In this document: piece after piece, positions 45,642-54,279 of the stretch
How positions within the stretch are numbered: the stretch's first letter is position 1
How the letters are laid out: each line of letters opens with the position of its first letter
NCBI RefSeq assembly: GCF_001697185.1
Contig: NZ_CP014224.1
Span: forward strand, 496,001-560,000
DNA: 64,000 nt
Source of the DNA: Wenyingzhuangia fucanilytica
GTDB lineage: Bacteria; Bacteroidota; Bacteroidia; Flavobacteriales; Flavobacteriaceae
Direction of reading: 5' to 3'
Translations under genes and position numbers: made by a program
The notes under the pieces: model-generated
The model's database searches: none
What the model was told of the DNA's origin: nothing
The model's input: only the letters and a program-made list of their open reading frames with translations

Positions 45642-46499
45642 ATGAATGAAAAAGAAATGCTAACTGCTGAAGATTTGGCTTCGGTAAAGACCAAGTCGGA
45701 ATTGGTGCGCAAATTAGATGAGAAAGGGACAGATGTTTCTGATATTTTAAACAAGATAAAATACGAAGAAGAACTTAAATCATTACAAATAGAACTAGTA
45801 AAATTTCAGCAGTGGGTTAAGAAAAATAACAAACGTGTTGCGATTATTTTTGAAGGAAGAGATGCTGCCGGAAAAGGAGGGTCTATTCGTAGATTTATGG
45901 AGCATTTAAACCCTAGATCTTCTCGTTTGGTCGCTTTAAACAAACCTACTGATATAGAAAAAGGACAATGGTATTTTATGAGATACATCAAGGAACTACC
46001 CAATCCTGGAGAAATTGTTTTTTTTGATCGTAGTTGGTATAACAGAGCCGTTGTAGAACCTGTTATGGGCTTTTGCACAGATGAGCAATACAATACTTTT
46101 ATGGCTCAAGTTCCAGAATTTGAGCATATGTTATATGAAGACGGTTTGATTATTATTAAATTTTGGTTGTCCATTTCTAAAAATGAACAATTAGCTCGTT
46201 TTAATTCTAGACAAGAAAACCCATTAAAAAGATGGAAGTTTAGTCCGGTAGATAAAAAAGGACAAGAGTTGTGGGGAAGATACACAACTTATAAAGAGCA
46301 TATGTTTAGTAAAACACATACAACTTATAGCCCTTGGGTAATTGTTAGGACCAACGATAAACAAGAAGCAAGATTAGAAAGTATTAGATATGTTTTATCT
46401 AAGTTTGATTATGAAGGGAAAGATGAAGCAGTTGCAAATTTATTTCCAGACCCTAACGTGGTGATGCATTATTTTAGATCATCCTACCAAATAGACTAA
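45642..46499 (+). CDS. ppk2: Polyphosphate kinase 2 (first of two)
   Basis: A 285-residue PPK2-family enzyme that transfers phosphate between polyphosphate and nucleoside mono- or diphosphates. Walker A is FEGRDAAGKGG (residues 70-80) with the adjacent SIRR, then NPRSSRLVALNKPTD, QWYFMRYI, and Walker B/lid segments IVFFDRSWYNRAVVEPV and WKFSPVD. It is the first gene of a three-gene operon, with 3 bases to the second PPK2. Which class (ADP- or AMP-phosphorylating) it belongs to cannot be settled by reading. Confidence 0.93.
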   Translation: MNEKEMLTAEDLASVKTKSELVRKLDEKGTDVSDILNKIKYEEELKSLQIELVKFQQWVKKNNKRVAIIFEGRDAAGKGGSIRRFMEHLNPRSSRLVALNKPTDIEKGQWYFMRYIKELPNPGEIVFFDRSWYNRAVVEPVMGFCTDEQYNTFMAQVPEFEHMLYEDGLIIIKFWLSISKNEQLARFNSRQENPLKRWKFSPVDKKGQELWGRYTTYKEHMFSKTHTTYSPWVIVRTNDKQEARLESIRYVLSKFDYEGKDEAVANLFPDPNVVMHYFRSSYQID

Positions 46500-46502
46500 G
46501 CT

Positions 46503-47285
46503 ATGGAGCAGATTACACCTAGAGATATAAAAAACTTAAACACCAAAAAAGGACTTCAAGCTTTGTTATCAGACAAAGAAGTAAATGTTCAAAAAGCGGT
46601 AAGAAGTATTAATTATATAAAATCGTTAAAAAGACTTCAAAAAGAATTGATTAAAATGCACGAAGAGGTAATAGAAAAAAACCAACGTGTAATTGTTGTT
46701 TTTGAAGGAAGAGATGCTGCCGGAAAAGGGGGAGCTATTCGTAGAATGACAGAGCGTATCAATCCTCGTCATTTTAGAATTGTAGCCTTGCCTAAACCTA
46801 CTGATGAAGAACGCTCTCAATGGTATTTTCAAAGATATATTAGCAAGTTTCCAAAAGCTGGAGAGATTGTTTTTTTTGACCGTAGTTGGTACAACAGAGC
46901 AGTTGTAGAACCTGTAAATGGTTTTTGTACACAAGAGGAGTACGTTCGTTTTATGAACAATGTAAACGATTTTGAACGTATGATAACTTCTTCGGGTATT
47001 AAACTGGTAAAAATATACATGTCCATTACTAAAGATGAACAAGCCAAACGTTTTGAAGAGATCAAAAACAATCCTTTAAAACAATGGAAAATTACTCCTG
47101 TAGATGAAAAAGCTCAGGAACTTTGGGATGAGTACACCAAGTATAAAAATGTAATGTTTACCAATACCAATACAGATTATGCTCCTTGGAAAATTATTAA
47201 AGCCAACAGAAAAACTTTTGCAAGGGTAAATGCTATTAAGTATTTGCTATCAAAAATACCTTACGATAAGAACAGAGAAGTATAA
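46503..47285 (+). CDS. ppk2: Polyphosphate kinase 2 (second of two)
   Basis: A 260-residue paralogue of the preceding gene, sharing FEGRDAAGKGG (67-77), NPRHFRIVALPKPTD, QWYFQRYI, IVFFDRSWYNRAVVEPV and WKITPVDEKAQELW. Its N-terminus is shorter by about 3 residues and the sequences differ throughout the lid region, so the two copies may use different nucleotides (for example AMP to ADP, then ADP to ATP). The next gene starts 3 bases after its stop. Confidence 0.93.
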   Translation: MEQITPRDIKNLNTKKGLQALLSDKEVNVQKAVRSINYIKSLKRLQKELIKMHEEVIEKNQRVIVVFEGRDAAGKGGAIRRMTERINPRHFRIVALPKPTDEERSQWYFQRYISKFPKAGEIVFFDRSWYNRAVVEPVNGFCTQEEYVRFMNNVNDFERMITSSGIKLVKIYMSITKDEQAKRFEEIKNNPLKQWKITPVDEKAQELWDEYTKYKNVMFTNTNTDYAPWKIIKANRKTFARVNAIKYLLSKIPYDKNREV

Positions 47286-47288
47286 AAT

Positions 47289-48365
47289 ATGGATGATTCT
47301 GAATATGAAAAAATATCTAAAAAGAAACCTACTTATCCCATTCAGCCTTTTTTAAGTAAGTACTTATCAGATTATAACAGAAATGCTTTGATTCCTGTTT
47401 TTTATGATGACTTACTTCGTTTTTCTGGGGCGATAGAAGTATATGATGAAAGTGGAGAAGACACACTTTGGGTAAGAGTATATTATCCTGAGCATGAAAG
47501 AACAACTATAGACAAAGATTTAAAAAAAGTCTATTCTATTTTACACGGCGATGGTTCTGATACTTCTGTTCCTTTTTTAAATATTGATGCAGTTGATTAT
47601 TGTACGTTTGGTAATTCCAAGCCTTTTAGAATTAAGGTAAGAAATATCTTAAACGATAATTATACTTATATGTATGTTAAAAAGGCAGATGCTTCTAGGG
47701 TTTATGGTTTAGAGTTAGAGCATTTGTTATCGCCAAATAGAATTAACTTTTTGGTGTATAAGGAAACTTTAATAGAAGATCATATTTCTGGAATTCCTGG
47801 AGATACTTTTATAGAGTCTGGTTTAGATTCATGTTCAATTAGAACCCAAAAACAAATTGCAAAAGAATTTGTAAAGTTTAACGAACGTTGTATTGTTCGT
47901 TTATTAGGAGATATGAGGGCTTATAATTATGTAATTGTACCTACTCACGATTTTGATCAGGTACGATATAGAATTAGAGCCATAGATTTTGATCAGCAAT
48001 GTTATGAAGGTCGTTTAAGAGTGTACATGCCTCAGTTTTTAAAAGAGAACAATCAGTATGTACAAATGGTGCATAATAATTTACAGCCAGAATCTATAGA
48101 GCAATACAAACAAGAAGAAAGGTCTACTATAGCTAAAAGAATTTTACTAGGTAAAAAGAGAATTAGAGAGTTGATAAATTGTATGTTAGAAGATAGAATT
48201 TCTTCTGATGAAAAAATTATTCAATTAAAAAAAGATCTTTTTGATTATACCAAAGATGCTGCTTTTAAAAAGTGTAATTGTATGGGTGAAATTTTAGAAA
48301 CAGCCTTTAAATATGTGATTAGGCACTACCAAGATGTCAACAGTCTTAAAGATATAAAATATTAA
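47289..48365 (+). CDS. Unknown protein with kinase-like motifs, in the PPK2 operon
   Basis: A 358-residue soluble protein not assigned to a family. It starts 3 bases behind the second PPK2 gene, so it is almost certainly functionally linked. Residues 207-213 (GDMRAYN) have Asp and Asn in the D-x4-N spacing of kinase catalytic loops, and residues 231-235 (AIDFD) follow at the distance of the metal-binding motif. A VKK at 130-132 and GLELEHLL at 140-147 could be the ATP-lysine and helix-C glutamate. Together this suggests a protein-kinase-like or HipA/APH-like fold. The C-terminus is helical. The kinase reading is inference. Confidence 0.6.
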   Translation: MDDSEYEKISKKKPTYPIQPFLSKYLSDYNRNALIPVFYDDLLRFSGAIEVYDESGEDTLWVRVYYPEHERTTIDKDLKKVYSILHGDGSDTSVPFLNIDAVDYCTFGNSKPFRIKVRNILNDNYTYMYVKKADASRVYGLELEHLLSPNRINFLVYKETLIEDHISGIPGDTFIESGLDSCSIRTQKQIAKEFVKFNERCIVRLLGDMRAYNYVIVPTHDFDQVRYRIRAIDFDQQCYEGRLRVYMPQFLKENNQYVQMVHNNLQPESIEQYKQEERSTIAKRILLGKKRIRELINCMLEDRISSDEKIIQLKKDLFDYTKDAAFKKCNCMGEILETAFKYVIRHYQDVNSLKDIKY

Positions 48366-48372
48366 GCATAAA

Positions 48373-48406
48373 AAAACTCCATGAGCGAATCATGGAGTTT
48401 TTTTAT
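48373..48406. terminator. Bidirectional terminator between the PPK2 operon and the rRNA methyltransferase gene
   Basis: AAAACTCCATG (48373-48383) pairs with CATGGAGTTTT (48391-48401), loop of seven, with A and T tracts on the two sides. Confidence 0.8.
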
Positions 48407-48422
48407 TTTGAGTACTAAAAAA

Positions 48423-49631
48423 TTAACTAATTCTCTCTAACAAGGCCATGTAGAAACCATCGTAACCAGAAACAGAAGCCAATATTTTTTTATCTTTTAT
48501 CAATTTAAAATTGTCGTTTTTTTCTAAAAACTTAGCTACTTGCTCTTGGTTTTCAGAAGGTAAGATAGAACAGGTAGCATAAACTACTTTACCACCTACT
48601 TTTGCAATTTTGGCATAACGCTCTAAAATATCAGACTGAATTGCTTTGATATTATCAATAAATTCAGGTTGTAATTTCCACTTACTATCAGGGTTACGTT
48701 TTAAAACTCCTAGTCCAGAACAAGGAGCATCAATTAAAACTCTATCTGCTGTATTGTATAGTTTTTTAATGGTTTTTGTCGATTCAATTTTCTTGGTAGT
48801 AATGTTAAATGCTCCGGCACGTTTTGCACGTTTTTTTAACTCAACCAATTTACCTCCATAAATATCTGTTGCAATAATAGAACCTTTGTTTTCCATTAAA
48901 GCCGCAATATGTAAGGTTTTTCCTCCAGCTCCTGCACAAGTATCTACTACTCGCATTCCTGGTTGAACATCTAAAAATTCAGCCACCAATTGAGACGAAG
49001 CATCTTGCATTTCGAACATTCCACTTTTAAAAGCTTGGGTTACAAATACATTTTTACGCTCGTCTAATTCTAATGCAGAAGGATATCCTTTTATAGGTTT
49101 GGTAATAATATCATCTTTAGATAATAAATCGTGCAATTGTTTTTTAGTCGCTCTTAAGGTATTTACTCTTAAAATAGCAGAAGCTGGAATGTTTTGAGCT
49201 TTTAACTCAGCAGTCCATTTCTTTTCTCCTAATTCTTTTAAACACAATTCATCCATCCAATCTGGAATAGATTGAGAAATGGCTCTGTTGTTTTGCAATT
49301 CATCAAACTTTCCTTTAATTCTTCTTACAGGAGTTTCTTCAAAGTATTTCCAATCAGGTAAATCAATACCACGTAGTACCGCCCACACTGCAAAAACTTT
49401 CCATAAATTTTCTCTAGAGTAGTGGTCTTTGGTTCCAGCAATTTCGTTGTATAAACGTTTCCATCTTACAATTTCATAAATGGTTTCGGCAACAAATTTT
49501 CTATCTCTGGCTCCCCAACGAAGGTCTTTTTTTAGGGCTTTTTGTACTACTTTATCAGCGTATTCTTTTTCGTTAAAAATCTCTTGAAGTGAGTCTATAA
49601 CCGTAAATACTAAATTTCTATGAAGTCTCAT
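48423..49631 (-). CDS. RsmB/NOP-family RNA (cytosine-5) methyltransferase
   Basis: A 402-residue SAM-dependent methyltransferase that makes 5-methylcytosine, probably in 16S rRNA. It has an N-terminal NusB-like RNA-binding part (1 to about 140), SAM motif DTCAGAGGKTLH, and the two catalytic cysteines in DAPCSGLGVLKR and VYATCSILPSENQ. I take the ATG at 49631 (MRLHRNLVF). A TTG eight codons earlier (49655) is not plausible, because it lies in the TAACTTTG promoter box at 49653-49660. Confidence 0.9.
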   Translation of the reverse strand: MRLHRNLVFTVIDSLQEIFNEKEYADKVVQKALKKDLRWGARDRKFVAETIYEIVRWKRLYNEIAGTKDHYSRENLWKVFAVWAVLRGIDLPDWKYFEETPVRRIKGKFDELQNNRAISQSIPDWMDELCLKELGEKKWTAELKAQNIPASAILRVNTLRATKKQLHDLLSKDDIITKPIKGYPSALELDERKNVFVTQAFKSGMFEMQDASSQLVAEFLDVQPGMRVVDTCAGAGGKTLHIAALMENKGSIIATDIYGGKLVELKKRAKRAGAFNITTKKIESTKTIKKLYNTADRVLIDAPCSGLGVLKRNPDSKWKLQPEFIDNIKAIQSDILERYAKIAKVGGKVVYATCSILPSENQEQVAKFLEKNDNFKLIKDKKILASVSGYDGFYMALLERIS

Positions 49632-49652
49632 GTATGGTAAACTATTTAGCGG

Positions 49653-49660
49653 CAAAGTTA
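49653..49660 (-). promoter_or_regulatory. Putative -7 element of the rRNA methyltransferase gene
   Basis: On the minus strand it reads TAACTTTG, matching TAnnTTTG. It lies 21 bases before the ATG at 49631 and overlaps the alternative TTG start. Confidence 0.55.
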
Positions 49661-49690
49661 CGTGTTTTTTACCTAGTGCATCAAAGAAAT

Positions 49691-52600
49691 TTAATTTCTG
49701 TTTGTAAAGTCTATAATTTTAACTTCACGTCTTTTTTCTTTGATATAAAATGCCGTGTAAACACTGTTTTGTGTGTTTTTTAAGGTGATAGGAATGTTGT
49801 TTCTCATCAATCTTAAATTACCATCTAGAATACTTTCATCAAGAGTAAGGGTATAGGTTCCGTTAGCCAAATAGAATTCAAAATGACCATCTTTATCAGT
49901 AAGTGTTTCAAAAGTTTTATCTCTTCCTTCTACGGTTTTACCAGATGCAGTAATTTTAATTCTAGATAAATCTGTTTTTTTGTTTTCGGCATTGGCAATT
50001 TCTTGACGATCTAAAATTACATCACCCACTAATTTTACACCTCTTGAAAAAGGAATGTAAATGGTTTTTTCTTTAAACTCCACCGGTGATTCCGTATTGA
50101 TGTTTGGAAACCAACCATTAATTTCTTCCAATGGAATAATATCTACTTTATAAGCACCTTTAAATATTTTTTTAACACTAGCTTCTCCGTTAGGGTCGGT
50201 AATTACTTCGTGCTCTCCTACTTTTATTACTACATTGTTTATAGGGGTTTCACTACGTTCTTTAACTCCATTTCCGTTTAAATCATAAAAAGCAATAAAG
50301 TTTAAGTCTGTTTTTTTATTCTTTAAGAAAGGAACAGGAATTCCGAACTCTTTTCTTAATCCAAAACTAATATTAAATGTCAATTGACTAATACTTCTAT
50401 CTTGAATAGGAGGTAGTGATAAACCCTGTGAGTTTAGTGAAGTAACTTGATAAGTACTAGAGCTATAATTTAAATTAGCTTGTAGGTTGTATCTAAAACC
50501 ATGCTTAGCAAAAAAGAATATATTGTTATATAAACCAGCGCTGCTTTTAGAACTTAGGTTAGAGTAGTTGTAAATAAGACTATTTTCCATGACCAAACGT
50601 TTATTTTTAAAAGTGTATTGGTTTTGAATAGAACTTCTAAAATTTTGAGGTGTTACGAATGCGCTAGGATTTAATGCTGAGCTTAATGAGTTTGTACCAT
50701 AAAAATATCTATTAGAAAATGTCCATGTTTTATAGCGTAAAAACGATGACAGTTCTAAATTAAAATAATTTGGAGCAAAAGGTTCTGTGGTTTTATTATA
50801 TCCTGCCCTTATGTAAGTTGAGGATAAGAAATTATGATTATAGTTTGAGGTTGAATGTCTTAATGAAGCCCCTCTTTCATATCTAGGAGTGTTGTAGGTG
50901 TTATAGTAATGGTAGTATCCTCCAACTTGAATATTATTGTTTCTGATATGTTGAGATAAGGCTATATTATTGGTGATTATTTTCTGATAAGTAATTAGGT
51001 CATCCGTAATCGTACTATAATTTTCGTATTGCTGTAAAGAGTTGGTTACAACAGTTTCCAATCTTTTATTGATGGTAAATGAAGACCTATGATTGATTAA
51101 TGTTCTTACGTAATTACTGTTCCCATATCCTTTTGTATTGGTTCTGTAACTAATAAATGGTTTCCATTTTTTATTAAATAAATGCGAGGAATAGTTTGCT
51201 CCATATACATAACCTGTCTTATTTGCATTAGGGTTATTATTATTTGTTTGAGAAGAATATGAACCTAAAAATGAAAACCTATGTTTTTTAAAAAGTTGAA
51301 AATGAGGTTGAACATAGGCAATGTTCGTAATTCTATCATAAGCTTCGTTAATATTTCTACCTACACCAAATTTTGAGGCAAATAGGTTTCTAAAATTAAA
51401 TCGATACTCACCACCGTAGCTTTCATTTCTTTTTTGTTGATGGAAAAAAGTATTAGGCCTTATGTAAAAGGCACTTACTCCATGAGAAGGAGTTGCTTGA
51501 TATGATGCTCTTGCACCATAACCTGAGGCTTGTAAACCAAATACATTTCCGCTAATTTGTCCAACTTCAATAGATTTTCTATCATCAAAATACCCTACAT
51601 ACCAAGGAGCGTTTTTAATAACATCATTGGTTAATATATTGCTAGCATAGCTAAATTGAGTTGAATAAGCTATTTGAGAAGTAGGAGATAATTCTTTACT
51701 TCCTCTTAAATTTAAAGTGGCATAAGACCTATTGTGTAGTATGTTTTGCACATTTAAATCTACAATTAAAGGCAAAGTACTGTATCCATATTTATCAGCT
51801 ACAATTTGGTTAGGCACTTTAACAAAGGAAACTTTGCTGTTTCTTGTAACGCTGTTTCCACTTATATATCTAGGCTCTTTTGTTTGAATAAAGACATCAT
51901 GACTAATTCTTTTTTCAGATTTATCGGGGTCATAACTGTTTACCGAAATTTGTTTTTGATTTCTTTCTTCCTTTTTAATTATTTCTACCAAAAGTTTTTT
52001 AGAACTACTTTCTTTGGGTTTTAAAGTGATGGTTTCCGAAGTTTCAATAGGTTCTTGTAGGGTGTCTTTAATTAGGATATTGTTTTTGGGGGTTTTGTAT
52101 TGAATGTAGATATCCTGATCGTGATTTCCTGTGTTGGTAATGCTGTATTTAAAACGGGTATTGGTTTCACCGTTTTTTAAATATTGCGTTTGTTTATCTG
52201 TTTGTATAGTCCACCCATTTTTTCGGATGGCCTCTACGGTAAAGTAATCGTTGGCTAATTGACTCCCGTTTAAATCAACCACAAATAAATTGATATTGGT
52301 TTCGCTAATGGTATTCTGCCCTTTGGTTGGAATTAGAATAATAGGAACTGAGATTGTATCTTTTGGGGTAACACGATGAATTTCTCTAGGATTTATAATT
52401 GGAGTCCATCCTTTTGGGGTTAAAATGTCTAAATAAAAAGCAGTTGCACTAGAAGGGTTTCTGTTAAAGACTTGCAGTACATTGGTTACAATTTCTCCTT
52501 TTTTTATTTTAATTTTTTTCTTTAATAATCTTGTTCCTAAAAATTGGCCACTGTTACTAAAGTAAAAAGTATCTTCTTCTTCTGTTTTATCTTTTTCTTG

Positions 52601-52699
52601 AGCAGAAACAGATAAACAAGAAAATACAAACATCATAAAAGTAATCAGTTGTATTTTTTTGAGTATAAATTGAATATGTAAGAAGATGTAATTTTTCAA
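49691..52699 (-). CDS. Usher-like outer-membrane protein of a surface-assembly locus
   Basis: A 1002-residue exported outer-membrane protein. It starts with TTG at 52699, one base after the upstream stop; an ATG-only start would remove the basic part of the signal peptide (ends SVSAQ, about residue 34). Residues 45 to about 300 look like two Ig/NEW3-like domains. About 300-800 is rich in aromatic, alternating strands (for example YVGYFDDRKSIEVGQISG, FNFRNLFASKFGVGRN), typical of a large barrel. Residues 804-1002 carry two CnaB/carboxypeptidase-regulatory-like domains, the first with FYDLNGNGVKERSETPINNV. N-terminal module, barrel and two C-terminal Ig-like domains mirror fimbrial ushers, although no family match is claimed. 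Last gene of the operon. Confidence 0.65.
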   Translation of the reverse strand: MKNYIFLHIQFILKKIQLITFMMFVFSCLSVSAQEKDKTEEEDTFYFSNSGQFLGTRLLKKKIKIKKGEIVTNVLQVFNRNPSSATAFYLDILTPKGWTPIINPREIHRVTPKDTISVPIILIPTKGQNTISETNINLFVVDLNGSQLANDYFTVEAIRKNGWTIQTDKQTQYLKNGETNTRFKYSITNTGNHDQDIYIQYKTPKNNILIKDTLQEPIETSETITLKPKESSSKKLLVEIIKKEERNQKQISVNSYDPDKSEKRISHDVFIQTKEPRYISGNSVTRNSKVSFVKVPNQIVADKYGYSTLPLIVDLNVQNILHNRSYATLNLRGSKELSPTSQIAYSTQFSYASNILTNDVIKNAPWYVGYFDDRKSIEVGQISGNVFGLQASGYGARASYQATPSHGVSAFYIRPNTFFHQQKRNESYGGEYRFNFRNLFASKFGVGRNINEAYDRITNIAYVQPHFQLFKKHRFSFLGSYSSQTNNNNPNANKTGYVYGANYSSHLFNKKWKPFISYRTNTKGYGNSNYVRTLINHRSSFTINKRLETVVTNSLQQYENYSTITDDLITYQKIITNNIALSQHIRNNNIQVGGYYHYYNTYNTPRYERGASLRHSTSNYNHNFLSSTYIRAGYNKTTEPFAPNYFNLELSSFLRYKTWTFSNRYFYGTNSLSSALNPSAFVTPQNFRSSIQNQYTFKNKRLVMENSLIYNYSNLSSKSSAGLYNNIFFFAKHGFRYNLQANLNYSSSTYQVTSLNSQGLSLPPIQDRSISQLTFNISFGLRKEFGIPVPFLKNKKTDLNFIAFYDLNGNGVKERSETPINNVVIKVGEHEVITDPNGEASVKKIFKGAYKVDIIPLEEINGWFPNINTESPVEFKEKTIYIPFSRGVKLVGDVILDRQEIANAENKKTDLSRIKITASGKTVEGRDKTFETLTDKDGHFEFYLANGTYTLTLDESILDGNLRLMRNNIPITLKNTQNSVYTAFYIKEKRREVKIIDFTNRN

Positions 52700-52700
52700 T

Positions 52701-53315
52701 TTAAATTTTTTCCTGTAAGTGGAAAGTAAAGTTTAGTTGGAACATACCAGGGTTTGCACTAAAGCCTGGTTTAATTCTAAAGTCAACAATAAAGTTGAAT
52801 TCGTTGTAGTTTGTCATGTAATCACCTGGAAAATTGGCATTGCTATCACAACCAGCAGTTTCTGTTGTTTTGGGCAATAATTCCGAAATGATTTCTATCA
52901 CATCTGTTCTATCTGTAAAAGAAACAAAGGCATTATTAATTGGAGAGGTTTCACAAGCGTTTCTAACTCTAATTTCTAATATATTAATTAAAGGATTTGT
53001 AGCATTTCCAGCCCCATATTTAGTGAGTTCTTCCCATTGATTTATAGGAGTTCCTGCAGCCGAATTGTTGTCAACTTGAATGTTTAAAAACCACTGACAA
53101 AGTGGGTCTGGTAATAAAACTTTGTTTTCTACAATTACCTTTAAACGAGCCACATTGTTAAAGGTGATTCCTGCATTGTATTTTGAAAAAGTATCAAATG
53201 TAAAAAACTGATTAGTAGGTTCTTTATCTACCAACTCAACCCTTCCGCAATGCACTTGTGCAAAAGAAATAATAGAGCCTAAAACCAAAAAAAAGAAGAG
53301 CTGTGTTTTTAACAT
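52701..53315 (-). CDS. Small secreted protein, probable minor subunit
   Basis: A 204-residue exported protein of unknown family. I take the ATG at 53315 (MLKTQLFFFLVLGSIISFAQ), which gives a normal signal peptide. The frame is open further up to a TTG at 53372, but that lies across a perfect hairpin and produces an unlikely N-terminus. The mature part has VIVENKVLLPDP, CQWFLNIQVDNN (W-x-L), three further cysteines and a C-terminal strand NPGMFQLNFTFHLQEKI. It shares the layout of the larger subunit upstream (N-terminal strand, W-x-L, Gly-rich end) and is next to the usher-like gene, so a minor or tip subunit is a reasonable guess. Confidence 0.55.
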   Translation of the reverse strand: MLKTQLFFFLVLGSIISFAQVHCGRVELVDKEPTNQFFTFDTFSKYNAGITFNNVARLKVIVENKVLLPDPLCQWFLNIQVDNNSAAGTPINQWEELTKYGAGNATNPLINILEIRVRNACETSPINNAFVSFTDRTDVIEIISELLPKTTETAGCDSNANFPGDYMTNYNEFNFIVDFRIKPGFSANPGMFQLNFTFHLQEKI

Positions 53316-53337
53316 GGAGGTAAATATAGAAACGTAT

Positions 53338-53369
53338 AAAAGGATAGATGTTAGAACATCTATCCTTTT
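53338..53369 (-). terminator. Perfect 15-bp hairpin after the major subunit gene
   Basis: AAAAGGATAGATGTT (53338-53352) and AACATCTATCCTTTT (53355-53369) pair perfectly around AG. On the minus strand it lies 26 bases after the subunit gene at 53396-54244 and before the smaller subunit. It probably stabilises the upstream mRNA or stops most transcripts, raising the major subunit over the downstream genes. The tail is only weakly T-rich, so it may be mostly a processing or stability element. Confidence 0.65.
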
Positions 53370-53395
53370 CAATTTTATTAATATATGAATATATT

Positions 53396-54244
53396 TTATT
53401 GGTCTTCTAATAATACATATTGTACATACATTGTGTAAACTCCTGGTTCTGCATAAGTACCAGCAGCTAAAGCTTCAGTATTGTTACCTGTTGCATCGTA
53501 AGCCATTGGGAAAGTAGCAGGTAAACCTGGTAAAATTCTGTAGTCAATATTGTAGTAGTAGTCAGAGCTTACTCCACTAGTTGCAGTCATATAACTACCT
53601 CCAGTCATAGAATCTGCACCACTTGCAGTGATTCCTGAATGACCAGCAATATATTTATGAGTAGGACCAGGGATTGCTCCACCACCTGCAGGATCTACAT
53701 AAATACTGTTTGCACCACTTCCAGCAGGAGCAATATCAGGATCAGTAACACCTGTAGTAGGATCTGTAGCACCAGTTGTATATTGGTAAGTTGTAAATGG
53801 GCTACTGTAATCAGCATATGTAGCTCCACCAGCACTTGCAATTGAAGCTCCATTATTAGGACGAGACTGTCTTAATTCTAGTAAGCTTAATGGTAATAAA
53901 TTAGTTGAGTTATTAGGTGTACCAGTACCGTAATCTACTTGTTGGTCCCAATAAGTAGCACCAAGGTTTCCTTGAGATCTAGCAATTGCATATAAATCCC
54001 AACTTACAGTAGAACTTACTTTTAATGTTGTTGCTGCATATTGTACAATACCAGCTTGATAGTCTAACACATCATCAAAAATAAATTGAATTTGATTAGC
54101 AGTTGTCATGTCTAATTGTAAAACAGGTTGTAAGTCCATAGTAACGGTTACATCCTTTTCATCAATTAACTGTGCTTGTGTTGATAGACCAGCTAGCATA
54201 GCTAATGTAAACACTCCTTTTGATAAGTTTAATAGGTTTTTCAT
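53396..54244 (-). CDS. Secreted protein, probable major surface subunit
   Basis: A 282-residue exported protein. The signal peptide is KNLLNLSKGVFTLAMLAGLS with cleavage near TQAQ. The mature protein begins with an alternating strand (DVTVTMDLQPVLQLDM), contains SSTVSWDLYAIA (W-x-L) and a Gly/Ala/Thr/Pro-rich middle with few charges (for example TTGATDPTTGVTDPDIAPAG), and ends GVYTMYVQYVLLEDQ. No cysteine is present. Low charge, small residues and beta-strand pattern are typical of polymerising or abundant surface proteins. Family not recognised. It is the second gene of the operon, followed by a strong hairpin. Confidence 0.6.
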   Translation of the reverse strand: MKNLLNLSKGVFTLAMLAGLSTQAQLIDEKDVTVTMDLQPVLQLDMTTANQIQFIFDDVLDYQAGIVQYAATTLKVSSTVSWDLYAIARSQGNLGATYWDQQVDYGTGTPNNSTNLLPLSLLELRQSRPNNGASIASAGGATYADYSSPFTTYQYTTGATDPTTGVTDPDIAPAGSGANSIYVDPAGGGAIPGPTHKYIAGHSGITASGADSMTGGSYMTATSGVSSDYYYNIDYRILPGLPATFPMAYDATGNNTEALAAGTYAEPGVYTMYVQYVLLEDQ

Positions 54245-54279
54245 AAAAAAGTTTAGGTTAAAAAATAAATATTTAAAAA

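Noticed and set aside
46626-47042. 138-residue frame antisense to the second PPK2 gene
   Set aside because: A shadow frame of a well-supported gene; similar shadows lie under the first PPK2.
49632-49655. TTG start for the rRNA methyltransferase
   Set aside because: The TTG is part of the TAACTTTG promoter box, and the family begins at the downstream ATG.
53316-53372. TTG start extending the minor subunit by 19 residues
   Set aside because: It would begin next to the perfect hairpin and give a non-typical N-terminus, whereas ATG 53315 gives a clean signal peptide.
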